From assembly GCA_002363155.1 (NCBI GenBank), contig DEWH01000027.1, positions 31,611 through 95,610 of the forward strand: a stretch of DNA of 64,000 bases. Reading direction: 5' to 3'. A program made the translations under genes and the position numbers. This document shows positions 41,394 through 49,895 of this stretch, in pieces (position 1 is the stretch's first letter; each line of letters begins with the position of its first letter). The notes under the pieces were generated by a model. The model was given only the letters and a program-made list of their open reading frames with translations. It did no database searches and had not been told where the DNA came from. The DNA is from Ruminococcaceae bacterium UBA3215. Its GTDB lineage: Bacteria; Bacillota; Clostridia; Oscillospirales; Ruminococcaceae.

Positions 41394-43109
41394 TTATCTG
41401 CCCTTATATTCAAGGCACATCATTGTCATATCATCAAACTGTTCAGCGTCCTTTACAAACGCATTTACAGATTGTGTTACTTCTTCAAGTATCTTTTCCG
41501 GAGATGCCGACACATCTTTATTCAGCGCGTCAAGCATGCGCTCGTTCCCGAAAAGCTCTTCTCCGGCATCGGTGGCCTCCGGTACCCCGTCGGTATAGAG
41601 AAACAGCTTGTCGCCGGGTTTAAGGAACAGTTCATACTCGTTGTACTTCAATCCCGCGATCCCGCCTATAACAAATCCGTGTTCGTCTTCCAGAAGCTCG
41701 AACTCACCGCCGGCTCTTCTCAATGCCGGAAACTCATGTCCCGCATTTGCGGCAGTCAGCTTGCCGGTGGATATTTCAAGTATGCCGAACCACACGGTAA
41801 CGAACATCTCGACCTGGTTGTTTGAGCATATTGCGTCATTGGTCTTTGTAAGCGTCTCCCCTACGGACTGACCGAGCATAGCACAGCTCTGAAGTATTAC
41901 TTTAGAGACCATCATAAACAGTGCGGCAGGTACGCCCTTTCCGCTTACGTCCGCCATTACAAGTCCGAGGTGATCGTCGTCTATGAAGAAGAAGTCGTAG
42001 AAATCGCCGCCTACCTCTCTTGCCGAACACATCGACGCATACAGATCAAACTCCGTTCTGTCCGGGAATGCCGGGAAAGTATGCGGAAGTATGCTCCGCT
42101 GGATCAGTGTCGCCATGTGGAGCTCCGCGCCTATGCGCTCCTTCTCCGCTGTGATCTTGGTAATGCGCTCTTCATGTTCCGCAAGATCAAGCTCCATATC
42201 CGACATTATATGCACAAGATTCTCGATCTCGTCACCGGTATGTATATCAAGCGAACTGAAATGGCTGCTCACATCGGCGCCGGACTGTTTGTCAACGGCA
42301 TATTTTGCGGCTGAATCGGCGATAGCGTCTATCGGCTCGACGATCGTCTTTCTCATGTGCTTTATCTGAAACAGCGCTATCAGCGTGGTCACAACCACTA
42401 TCGCAATACCCGTCTGGAGCGCAAACATTATCAGCGAACCCGCAATATTGCTCGGAGCCACATCAACCAGCAGGAATGCGCATATCTCACCGCTTTCGTC
42501 CCTTATCGGCGTTCCCGCGGTACAGAGCCAGCCGTACTTCTCGGTCTGATCTATATCGTAAAGCATTCCTTCGCCGTTCCAGTCCAGGAATTTGTTCATT
42601 CCCACTTCCGTAACGGACTCCCATTCGCCCGGCATCAGCCTGTTCTCAATGTCGGGATCCGGGTCAACGATATATACCATGGCACAGGTCTTCCAGTCAT
42701 ACATTGCTATGTAAACATCGTCAACGTTATCGGTATGAATGAACTTGTCGAGCATTTCCAGCAGAGCCGTGTATTCTTCGCTGTTCTTTGCCGCGTCAAA
42801 CCATGAACGGTATTCTTCACTTCCGTTTTCCGCAAGTTCATCACCGGTCAAACCGCGGTATATGCTCATAACTTTATTGGAAAGACCTACCGTATCTATC
42901 GTCTGTACCACAGCCATTTCCGCGTGGCGTGAGGTATCGGACGCCTGCCGGACATACTGACCGGTTATGGCTATGAAATACAGTGTAAGTCCGATGATCT
43001 CCGCCACAAGTCCGAGGATAATACAGCCTATAACTGTTGAGCGTGTCGTCCGCGAAGTCAGTGACCGCTTGATCTTCTTTTTCCCGGTTACGGATCTGCT
43101 ATTGCTCAT
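41394..43109 (-). CDS. Membrane sensor with SpoIIE-type PP2C phosphatase domain
   Basis: 571 residues. Membrane helices at about 26-50 and 215-240 bracket an extracellular sensor of about 165 residues (Cache-like). Then a HAMP-like region, a coiled coil (HEERITKITAEKERIGAEL) and a PP2C domain with EVGGDFYDFF, MADVSGKGVPAALFM, LYTDGVPEA and FDDMTMMCLEY. It should dephosphorylate the STAS protein in response to an outside signal, like RsbU. First gene of the seven-gene operon; no strong sigma-A promoter in the 59-nt gap upstream, so read-through from the phosphatase gene is possible. Confidence 0.9.
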   Translation of the reverse strand: MSNSRSVTGKKKIKRSLTSRTTRSTVIGCIILGLVAEIIGLTLYFIAITGQYVRQASDTSRHAEMAVVQTIDTVGLSNKVMSIYRGLTGDELAENGSEEYRSWFDAAKNSEEYTALLEMLDKFIHTDNVDDVYIAMYDWKTCAMVYIVDPDPDIENRLMPGEWESVTEVGMNKFLDWNGEGMLYDIDQTEKYGWLCTAGTPIRDESGEICAFLLVDVAPSNIAGSLIMFALQTGIAIVVVTTLIALFQIKHMRKTIVEPIDAIADSAAKYAVDKQSGADVSSHFSSLDIHTGDEIENLVHIMSDMELDLAEHEERITKITAEKERIGAELHMATLIQRSILPHTFPAFPDRTEFDLYASMCSAREVGGDFYDFFFIDDDHLGLVMADVSGKGVPAALFMMVSKVILQSCAMLGQSVGETLTKTNDAICSNNQVEMFVTVWFGILEISTGKLTAANAGHEFPALRRAGGEFELLEDEHGFVIGGIAGLKYNEYELFLKPGDKLFLYTDGVPEATDAGEELFGNERMLDALNKDVSASPEKILEEVTQSVNAFVKDAEQFDDMTMMCLEYKGR

Positions 43110-43168
43110 CTGAATCTCCGTTTTGCTTATTATTTTCGTTATCTTTCACGATACACAGGCTGTAAGAG

Positions 43169-44650
43169 TTACGCTGCATCATCAAGTGTATCACCATATT
43201 CAGCCTTGATCTCATCATAAGCGCTTATCGCCTTGTCAAGCCTTGCTATAACATCATCATAGGCATAGAGCCCGTCCCCGTTCTTCTCCATTCCCGTAAA
43301 AGACAGCGCATATACCGCCGGCGGAGTGTCGAGAGTGAGGAATGACTTGCTGCGAAGCTGTTCCGTGCTCTGATATACGAGCTCGACAGCCGCAAATTCA
43401 TTTCCGTCCTTGTCTTCCCACTTTTCAAAAACAAGCTTGACTCCGATAGGAGTTTTCTTTTCAAGTGTATAAGGAAGCTCATAATCCTCCGTTTCCATAG
43501 CAGTCAGTATGCCCATTATATTTGCATCGTGACCGCAGAGGAAAGTAAATTTGCGCTCATTATCCGTGAATTCGCTCCTTATCTCTTTAAGCAGCGGATT
43601 TGCGGAATTTACCGCAATAAGAGGGATACCGAAGCGTACTTTAGTGTACTTTGTGGTAATATCGGCGATCTTTCCCCACTGTTCGTATGTAAGTGTCTTG
43701 CCGAACGCAGCCTTTACCGGATCCGGCTCTTCGTAATACTGCAGGATAAGTGCATCACTGACCGAGGAGGCTGTCTTGAGCGTACCGGTGATGGTAAGCT
43801 CCTTGCCTGCTTCCGGCAGTATCGCCGTGTCGTCGGTAACAAAGTCTTTCAGCTCTCCGCTCAGATAGCCCTCCGACTCGGTGTAATCCACTGTGTCGCC
43901 AAGAAGCTTGTAATTTTCCGCAAGCTCGGCTGCTATCTCTGCTCCGCCGAGCTGTTCAAACTGCTCCTGCACCGCGGCCGCATAGGATTCACTGCAGAAT
44001 GTGATAGCGGGATCAAAAGTCGGCTGCATAGAACCTAATTCGCCGTAATGCTCTATCTTTACGTTCGCTGCCGGAAGAAATCCGCTCGAAAAATACTGCG
44101 CGGTTGCGATCGTGCGCTGTTTGGAGTTAGCGTAGAAGCGGACCTCGCCTTCCTCCGGGATATAGTTTTCCGGTATCAGCTCCTCCGATTCGAGCCACTT
44201 TCTGAAATACTGCCCCATTTCGGTCTCAAGTACGCCTCCGCGAAGTGACAATTCGCTTGCATTCGCAGTCCATCTGAACCATTCGTGCGGTGTGGCGATG
44301 ACATTCGCCGCGCCGTTGCTCACAAGGGGCGAGCGTATATTATGCCGGCTCATCACAACAACTTCTTTCAGACTGTAATCCGATGTATCGGGACGGTCTG
44401 TCTCCATATTTACCGGGAATACCGGATCGGCAGGGACCGCGGCGGAAGCTTCCGATGCAGTAGTTTCTTCGGCAGTCGTTGTTTCAGCCTTGGTTTCCGG
44501 CGCAGAAGTCTCCGGCTGTACTTCCATTACGCTTGCGGCAGGAGTATCGGAAGCGGTGCTTGTTACACTCTCACCTGCTCCCGAACATGAGCAGCAGCTT
44601 AAAAACAGTGCCGCTGTGAAAAAAACAGCATAAAATCTTTTGTTCTTCAT
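43169..44650 (-). CDS. Histidine-type acid phosphatase lipoprotein (clade 2)
   Basis: 493 residues. Signal MKNKRFYAVFFTAALFLSCC with lipobox-like SCC/SCSC (about 19-24), then a Ser/Thr/Glu-rich linker. Catalytic motif MSRHNIRSPL (RHGxRxP with Gly to Asn) and the proton-donor motif LCGHDANIMG. Family members hydrolyse sugar phosphates or phytate outside the membrane. Own promoter TTGATT, 17 nt, TAAAAT (44680-44708). Lies 59 nt upstream of the PP2C operon in the same direction. Confidence 0.85.
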   Translation of the reverse strand: MKNKRFYAVFFTAALFLSCCSCSGAGESVTSTASDTPAASVMEVQPETSAPETKAETTTAEETTASEASAAVPADPVFPVNMETDRPDTSDYSLKEVVVMSRHNIRSPLVSNGAANVIATPHEWFRWTANASELSLRGGVLETEMGQYFRKWLESEELIPENYIPEEGEVRFYANSKQRTIATAQYFSSGFLPAANVKIEHYGELGSMQPTFDPAITFCSESYAAAVQEQFEQLGGAEIAAELAENYKLLGDTVDYTESEGYLSGELKDFVTDDTAILPEAGKELTITGTLKTASSVSDALILQYYEEPDPVKAAFGKTLTYEQWGKIADITTKYTKVRFGIPLIAVNSANPLLKEIRSEFTDNERKFTFLCGHDANIMGILTAMETEDYELPYTLEKKTPIGVKLVFEKWEDKDGNEFAAVELVYQSTEQLRSKSFLTLDTPPAVYALSFTGMEKNGDGLYAYDDVIARLDKAISAYDEIKAEYGDTLDDAA

Positions 44651-44679
44651 TTTTATATCTCCTTTTTTCTTATCTTTTT

Positions 44680-44708
44680 ATTTTATCATAAAATCGCGAT
44701 TTAATCAA
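44680..44708 (-). promoter_or_regulatory. Promoter of the histidine phosphatase gene
   Basis: Minus strand TTGATT (44703-44708), 17-nt spacer, TAAAAT (44680-44685). Confidence 0.7.
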
Positions 44709-44797
44709 TCGCCAATCAGGTCAAAACGCATATTTGTGCAAACTGTATAAAATCAAGGCTCATATTTTGTCACATTGAATAGAAACGACAGAATGAA

Positions 44798-44823
44798 AGC
44801 CCGCACATATAAATGCACGGGCT
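44798..44823 (-). terminator. Possible terminator of the double-glycine peptide gene
   Basis: AGCCCG/CGGGCT with an inner CAT/ATG pair; weak T-run, so moderate support. Confidence 0.45.
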
Positions 44824-44856
44824 ATATCAATATCATGACTTATACGCGATCCGGGA

Positions 44857-45105
44857 TCATGTATTCTTATAAATAGATTTCCTCCTGACTGTTGAATTGC
44901 CGGCAGGAGCATTAGCTGCAACCCTGTCTCTGCCGAGAATATTGACAATACTGTTGCTTGTAGAAGCTTTTCCGCCGGATACAATACTTCCCTTAGGTGC
45001 ATCAGAGAAACGTACAGCTCCTCCGTTTACTTCATCAAGCTGATTATCGGCAACCTCAGACATTTCCTCAGTCTTCTTGATCTCTTCATTCAATTCCTTA
45101 TTCAT
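44857..45105 (-). CDS. Double-glycine leader peptide (putative RiPP or secreted peptide precursor)
   Basis: 82 residues. The first 30 residues (MNKELNEEIKKTEEMSEVAD..QLDEVNGG) are acidic and end in a GG motif with L and V at the usual spacing, as in bacteriocin and PCAT-substrate leaders. The putative core (52 residues, AVRFSDAPKGSIVSGGKAST to KSIYKNT) is Ser/Asn/Gly-rich, basic at the end and has no Cys. RBS AAAGGAG and a perfect promoter support expression. No C39 peptidase-transporter or modification enzyme is in the window. Confidence 0.7.
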   Translation of the reverse strand: MNKELNEEIKKTEEMSEVADNQLDEVNGGAVRFSDAPKGSIVSGGKASTSNSIVNILGRDRVAANAPAGNSTVRRKSIYKNT

Positions 45106-45187
45106 AGGGATTTCTCCTTTCGTTAACTGACTTTCTGTTTATTTATACGAAAAAACAGAAAAGGTGGCAGTTCTTTTTTCAATTTTT

Positions 45188-45216
45188 ATTATATATTATT
45201 CTGCGTTTTTTGTCAA
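45188..45216 (-). promoter_or_regulatory. Consensus promoter of the double-glycine peptide gene
   Basis: Minus strand TTGACA (45211-45216), 17-nt spacer, TATAAT (45188-45193). Divergent from the azlC promoter. Confidence 0.85.
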
Positions 45217-45229
45217 TGAATTTAAAGTA

Positions 45230-45258
45230 TTGTATTTCTGAAAAAAATGTGATATAAT
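45230..45258 (+). promoter_or_regulatory. Promoter of azlCD
   Basis: TTGTAT (45230-45235), 17-nt spacer, TATAAT (45253-45258). Confidence 0.7.
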
Positions 45259-45288
45259 ATGGGAAAAATATGAAAAATGGAGTAAGAA

Positions 45289-46005
45289 TTGAAGCGTTCG
45301 CATTTTCTGAAAGGTCTGCTGCACGGCATTCCTATCTTTCTCGGGTATCTTTCCGTTTCATTCGGCTTCGGCATTCTCGCTGTAAAATCCGGGCTATCCG
45401 TCACAGAAGCGGCTGCCGTATCGCTGTTCAACCTCACTTCCGCCGGTCAGGCTGCCGGAGTCGGCATTATCGCCGCTAACGGTTCTCTGGCGGAGATGAT
45501 ACTTGCACAGATCGTAATAAATCTGCGGTATTCGCTGATGTCGCTATCTCTGTCGCAGAAGCTCGACAAAAGCTTTACCATTCCACACCGCCTCGCCGCA
45601 TCTTACGGCATCACCGACGAAATTTTCGCCATAGCCTCCGTTCAGCCGGGTAAGATAACGCCTTGGTATATGTACGGAATTATACTTATATCAACATTCG
45701 GCTGGGTGCTCGGAACCGCACTCGGTGCCGCCGCAGGAACCGTTCTGCCTGCCGATATATCCGACGCGCTGGGAATAATGCTGTACGGAATGTTTATCGC
45801 AATAATCATTCCGCCGGCAAAAAAGGAACACAGCGTACTTGTGGGAGTCCTTACAGCTGCCGCACTGAGCGTTGCGATGTACTTCCTCGCGCCGTTCATA
45901 ACCTCCGGATTTGCCGTGATAATCTGCGCTGCGGCAGCCGCCGCTCTCTGCGCGCTTATCTTCCCGGTTAAGATCCCGGAAGAACAGGACGGTGAGCAGG
46001 CATGA
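45289..46005 (+). CDS. azlC: AzlC family branched-chain amino acid exporter, large subunit
   Basis: 238 residues, mostly hydrophobic with about seven helices. GYLSVSFGFGILAVKSGLSV and FNLTSAGQAAG..INLRYSLMS are typical of AzlC/YgaZ. With AzlD it exports branched-chain amino acids or analogues. TTG start at 45289 behind GGAG. Overlaps azlD by 4 bp. Confidence 0.92.
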   Translation: MKRSHFLKGLLHGIPIFLGYLSVSFGFGILAVKSGLSVTEAAAVSLFNLTSAGQAAGVGIIAANGSLAEMILAQIVINLRYSLMSLSLSQKLDKSFTIPHRLAASYGITDEIFAIASVQPGKITPWYMYGIILISTFGWVLGTALGAAAGTVLPADISDALGIMLYGMFIAIIIPPAKKEHSVLVGVLTAAALSVAMYFLAPFITSGFAVIICAAAAAALCALIFPVKIPEEQDGEQA

Positions 46006-46310
46006 CTATCGCAATTTATATCGCAGTTATGGCAGGTGTCACCTACCTTATACGAATGATCCCGCTGACCCTTGTCAGAAAGCGGATAAAATCGCGCTTT
46101 CTGAACAGCTTCCTGTACTATATCCCATACACCGTGCTGAGCGCGATGACATTTCCGGCGATATTCTTCAGCACCGGCAATACTGTCACTGCCTCGATAG
46201 GCACAGCTGCCGCGCTTATACTCGCTTATGCGGGAATGCCGCTCATAGTAGTTGCGATCGCAGCCGCAGGAACGGCATATCTTGCGGGATTTATCATAAC
46301 TCTCATCTGA
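46002..46310 (+). CDS. azlD: AzlD family branched-chain amino acid exporter, small subunit
   Basis: 102 residues, four hydrophobic helices; VTYLIRMIPLTLVRKRIKSR is the AzlD/YgaH signature region. Translationally coupled to azlC by an ATGA overlap. Confidence 0.92.
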   Translation: MTIAIYIAVMAGVTYLIRMIPLTLVRKRIKSRFLNSFLYYIPYTVLSAMTFPAIFFSTGNTVTASIGTAAALILAYAGMPLIVVAIAAAGTAYLAGFIITLI

Positions 46311-46325
46311 CAAGGAGGAGTTTTA

Positions 46326-47339
46326 ATGACAAAGAGAATAATGTCTCTGCTGATGATCGCGGTAATACTGCTGTGCTGCGGCTCATGCTCCGGGATAAAG
46401 CTTACAAAGTTCGTTGACGTTACCGAAGAAACAGCAGTCCCGCCTAAGATCGTATTCCTCGGAGACTCCATTGCCGCAGGATTCGGGCTTGAAGGCTACA
46501 CCGCCAGCGATCTGTACAATTGCCGCTCTTACGCGAACATAATCGGCGAGATGTACGACAAAGAACTGCCGGAGGACTGCACCGGCGTTATGGTGAATAA
46601 GGCAGTGTCCGGTGCAACTTCCTCAGAGCTTCTCGAAAGCATCAAAAGCGGTGAGCTTGACGAAGCGCTTGCGGACAGTGACGCGGTAGTTGTATCGATA
46701 GGCGGAAACGATCTGCTTTCCGTGCTGTTCGGTATAATCAAAGACACAGGATATAACTATGAAAGCGGTAAAATTGAATTCTCCGAGACCGATATCCTCA
46801 GCGCCGCGCTCGATCTTCTGTCGCTTGACAGTGACATCGACAGCGCTCTCGGCGGCTTCAGAAACAATCTCAAGGAGATCGCGGCAGGCTTGTCCGACAA
46901 GACCAACGGCAGGATCTTTATACAGACTCTCTATAATCCTCTCGAATACTTCAAGAAGATCAAGGTGCTCGTGAACTTCTCCGACGATAAGATCGACACG
47001 TTCAACAAGATAGTGGAGGAATGTGCTTACGACGGTGAAAAGCAGCTCTACACAACGGTAGATGTTGCCGGCGCATTTGACGGGCGCTGCACCGATCTGA
47101 CGAACATAAACTCATTCGATATACACCCTAACGCATCGGGTCACGAGGTCATTGCCGGAAAAGTGGATTCCGCGGTAAGAAAATATACCTACTCTTATAC
47201 CAAGACAGTTGAAGTAACGGACGAGGACGCGGTGCGCCGGCTCGTGCTTATCTGCGCGGCGGCAGGAATTGCGGTTATCGCTGTGATAACTGTCATCATC
47301 GTCCTATTGGTAAGAAAAAACAGAAAAGCTTCTCCGTAA
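46326..47339 (+). CDS. SGNH/GDSL hydrolase, exported and membrane-anchored
   Basis: 337 residues. N-terminal export signal with Cys residues (LLCCGSCSG) that may be a lipobox. SGNH motifs: FLGDSIAAGFG (catalytic Ser, about 42), SIGGNDLL (about 116) and DIHPNASGH (Asp/His dyad, about 257). A C-terminal membrane helix (LICAAAGIAVIAVITVIIVL) and basic tail follow. Likely an extracytoplasmic esterase or deacetylase. It follows azlD by 15 nt with a GGAGGAG site. Confidence 0.9.
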   Translation: MTKRIMSLLMIAVILLCCGSCSGIKLTKFVDVTEETAVPPKIVFLGDSIAAGFGLEGYTASDLYNCRSYANIIGEMYDKELPEDCTGVMVNKAVSGATSSELLESIKSGELDEALADSDAVVVSIGGNDLLSVLFGIIKDTGYNYESGKIEFSETDILSAALDLLSLDSDIDSALGGFRNNLKEIAAGLSDKTNGRIFIQTLYNPLEYFKKIKVLVNFSDDKIDTFNKIVEECAYDGEKQLYTTVDVAGAFDGRCTDLTNINSFDIHPNASGHEVIAGKVDSAVRKYTYSYTKTVEVTDEDAVRRLVLICAAAGIAVIAVITVIIVLLVRKNRKASP

Positions 47340-47378
47340 ATAAGCGCGAAGCGGTCAGAAGTCTTTGGAAAGGGGTTC

Positions 47379-47411
47379 GGGGGAGAACCTTTCTTCAGAA
47401 AGGGTTCCCCC
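47379..47411. terminator. Bidirectional terminator between convergent genes
   Basis: Near-perfect 15-16-bp inverted repeat (GGGGGAGAACCTTTCT with AGAAAGGGTTCCCCC) around a 2-nt loop. Confidence 0.7.
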
Positions 47412-47415
47412 GGTC

Positions 47416-47892
47416 TCAGCCGTTCAGCACAAAGATGCCGGCAGTCAGATACGCGGCATAAGCCGTCCACAGAATGTACGGTATGTTCATAAGTGCCGCA
47501 CAGCGGTTTATCCTGCCGAATACAGCTGTCATACAGATGACAAGTATCAGCATGACGATCACGACAGCAGCCGCGCCGCCGGAGGAACGCAGCCCGAAAA
47601 ATACCGGGCTCCACAGCAGGTTTGCGAAAAGCTGAACGATATACAGAGTAAGCGCTGAGTTCTTGTGTATATCACCGCTCTCGCTGATAAGATACGCGCT
47701 TATGCCCATTACAGCATAAAGCACGCCCCATACCACAGGAAAAAGCCAGCCCGGCGGCGACAAAGGCGGTTTTGCGAGCGTCGCGTAATACCCGCCGAGA
47801 TCCCCTCCCGCTGCAATGGCTGAAAGTGCTCCGCCAAGTTCGGCGGAAAGAATAAAGATCAGCAGATCCGTTATATTAAGTTTTTTATTCAT
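47416..47892 (-). CDS. tspO: TspO/MBR family protein
   Basis: 158 residues, five membrane helices. Signature KPPLSPPGWLFPVVWGVLYA, then FFGLRSSGGAA and YILWTAYAAYL. TspO binds and degrades porphyrins. It lies divergently next to a gene for a porphobilinogen-deaminase homologue, an interesting tetrapyrrole-themed neighbour pair. RBS AGGAGGTATGCC. Confidence 0.92.
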   Translation of the reverse strand: MNKKLNITDLLIFILSAELGGALSAIAAGGDLGGYYATLAKPPLSPPGWLFPVVWGVLYAVMGISAYLISESGDIHKNSALTLYIVQLFANLLWSPVFFGLRSSGGAAAVVIVMLILVICMTAVFGRINRCAALMNIPYILWTAYAAYLTAGIFVLNG

Positions 47893-48020
47893 GTCGGCAT
47901 ACCTCCTGACTTGTTACATTCTATTCAGCCGGCAGTAAAATATGACAAGCTGTCTATTGCGGACAGCAGCCAGACAGGAGTGTTCACTAAACTTGTTTAC
48001 GAACACGGAGGTCATTTGAA

Positions 48021-48875
48021 ATGAAGATAAAGATAGGTACACAGGGCAGCAGACTCGCCTTAAGAGAGGCAAAAGCTGTCGCCGCAGGTATTGTGGAGCA
48101 CTATCCCGATATCGAAACGGAGATAATGTACATAGATACCCGAGGATATGAGATGATCGAGCGCTCGTTCGAGAAGTCGGGCGGAGGAAACATCTACACA
48201 GACCGCATGGAAAAAGCACTTCTGGACGGCGAGATAGATATTGCCGTACACAGCGCAAAGCATCTTCCCCTCACGCTTGCCGCGGGAACCTGCATTTCGG
48301 CAGTGCTCGAACGCAGCTCACCGAGAGATGTGCTCGTCACAAAGCGGGGTGCGCCGTTACCGGATAATATGACCGTCGGCACTAACAGCAAACGCCGTGC
48401 CGCCGGAATAAAAAAACTCAACCCGAACGCAAGGATCGCAGGCATAACAGGAAATATAGACGTAAGACTTCGCATGCTGTACGACGGGCAGTATGACGGG
48501 ATCGTTCTCGGTGAAGCAGGTGCTCTGCGTTCCGGAGTAATGCGCGACGAAAGATTCGATTTTGCTGCAATAAGCTGGAAACTGCTCGTTCCGTCAGCGT
48601 GCCAGGGAATGATCGCAGTACAGTCGCGAATCGGCGAAAATAATCATATTTTCGGTGCAATTAACGACGAAGATACTTACAGATGCTACGAGACCGAGCG
48701 CAGAGCGGCAGAAGTCCTCTACTCGGAAGATTTGAGCTCCGCCGGGATATACGCATACATTTCTGACGGCATCATCACGCTTACAGTAACCAAAGATCAG
48801 CAGAAAATACTGACGGACAGCGCACCTGTCACTCTTCGTTTCGCTCTTGCGGAACGGCTTACAGGCATGCTTTGA
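48021..48875 (+). CDS. Divergent porphobilinogen deaminase (HemC) homologue lacking key residues
   Basis: 284 residues, clearly HemC-like: IGTQGSRLALREAKAV, EIDIAVHSAKHLPL, VGTNSKRRAAGIKKL, GNIDVRLRML, LVPSACQGMIAVQSR. But the catalytic Asp of AVHSxKDxP is His (about residue 81), RGNxxTRL reads TGNIDVRL, and the dipyrromethane-binding loop LxGGCxxP is replaced by LYSEDLSSAG, without Cys. It should not make hydroxymethylbilane by the known mechanism. The frame is intact with an AGGAGG-like site (GGAGGTC), so it is a maintained paralogue of unknown role. No other haem gene is nearby except tspO. Confidence 0.8.
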   Translation: MKIKIGTQGSRLALREAKAVAAGIVEHYPDIETEIMYIDTRGYEMIERSFEKSGGGNIYTDRMEKALLDGEIDIAVHSAKHLPLTLAAGTCISAVLERSSPRDVLVTKRGAPLPDNMTVGTNSKRRAAGIKKLNPNARIAGITGNIDVRLRMLYDGQYDGIVLGEAGALRSGVMRDERFDFAAISWKLLVPSACQGMIAVQSRIGENNHIFGAINDEDTYRCYETERRAAEVLYSEDLSSAGIYAYISDGIITLTVTKDQQKILTDSAPVTLRFALAERLTGML

Positions 48876-48890
48876 TAAGGAGGCACATAT

Positions 48891-49694
48891 ATGGGAATAC
48901 GTTCTGAAACAGGATATGTCAACATCGGAACAGACGAGGTAGGATACGCTAAATTCGGCTCGGGCAGCAAAGCTTTCGTTATTCTGCCCGGAATAAGTCT
49001 TACAAACATACTCGGCTCCGCCGAAAGCATTGCTTCGGCTTACTCTATGTTTGCCGAGAGATTCACCGTCTGGGTATTCGACAGGCGGAAGAATATGCCG
49101 GAAGGCTATACAGTTGAAGGAATGGCAGAGGATACCGCTTCCGCTATGAAGGCTGCCGGCATCTCCGACGCTTACCTTTTCGGCACATCACAGGGCGGTA
49201 TGATATTACAGTATCTCGCTGCCCGTCACCCGGAACTTGTACACAAGGCAATACTCGGTTCGACTTCCGCAAAACTTACAGAGAAAAATACCGCAAGTAT
49301 CCTGCGGTGGTCTGAACTTGCGAAAAAACGGGATCTCGATACGCTGTGCGGAGAATTTGCGGACTGCGTTTATTCGGCTGATTTTCTTGCCAGATTCCGT
49401 GGCGCGATCATAGAGTTCGGGAAGCTTGCATCACCGGAAGATGTTGAGAGGTTCCGGATAATGGCAGAAGCCTGCCGCGGTCTCGACACTTCCGATGAGC
49501 TTGACAATATAAAATGCCCTGTGCTGGTTATCGGATCGGAAGCCGACAAGGTGCTCGGCGGCGCGGCATCTCACGAGATCGCAGAAAAACTCGGCTGCAA
49601 GCTGTTTATGTACGAGGGCTACGGTCACGCGGTCTATGATGAAGCGCCGGATTATAAGCAGAAGATATGGGATTTCTTTAATGAGGAAGATTAA
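48891..49694 (+). CDS. Alpha/beta hydrolase
   Basis: 267 residues, alpha/beta-hydrolase fold: oxyanion region VILPGISLTN, nucleophile elbow GTSQGG (Ser about 99), Asp in GSEADKVLGG and His in GYGHAVYDE. Fifteen nt after the HemC-like gene with AAGGAGG, so one operon. Substrate unknown. Confidence 0.88.
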   Translation: MGIRSETGYVNIGTDEVGYAKFGSGSKAFVILPGISLTNILGSAESIASAYSMFAERFTVWVFDRRKNMPEGYTVEGMAEDTASAMKAAGISDAYLFGTSQGGMILQYLAARHPELVHKAILGSTSAKLTEKNTASILRWSELAKKRDLDTLCGEFADCVYSADFLARFRGAIIEFGKLASPEDVERFRIMAEACRGLDTSDELDNIKCPVLVIGSEADKVLGGAASHEIAEKLGCKLFMYEGYGHAVYDEAPDYKQKIWDFFNEED

Positions 49695-49718
49695 CCGTAA
49701 AAATTTATAAAAAAACTA

Positions 49719-49747
49719 TTGACAAAGTGTGACATCTGTGATATAAT
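49719..49747 (+). promoter_or_regulatory. Consensus promoter of tRNA-His
   Basis: TTGACA (49719-49724), 17 nt, TATAAT (49742-49747). Confidence 0.88.
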
Positions 49748-49769
49748 ATTTTAGTCAGCAAGTTATATG

Positions 49770-49847
49770 GTGGGTATAGCGTAGCTGGTCTAACGCGTCA
49801 GTTTGTGGCACTGAAGATCGTGGGTTCGAATCCCACTTCCCACCCCA
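49770..49847 (+). tRNA. tRNA-His (GTG)
   Basis: Cloverleaf: acceptor GTGGGTA/TTCCCAC (one T-T mismatch at 6:67), D-stem GCGT/ACGC, anticodon loop TTGTGGC (anticodon GTG), T-arm GTGGG TTCGAAT CCCAC, C73, encoded CCA. A G precedes position 1, as expected for G-1 of tRNA-His. Confidence 0.93.
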
Positions 49848-49854
49848 CAAAATA

Positions 49855-49889
49855 AAACCGTTCTCATTTTGAGGACGGTTTTTGTTTTG
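49855..49889 (+). terminator. Terminator of tRNA-His
   Basis: 12-bp stem AAACCGTTCTCA/TGAGGACGGTTT, 3-nt loop, then TTTGTTTTG. Confidence 0.85.
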
Positions 49890-49895
49890 TGGCTG

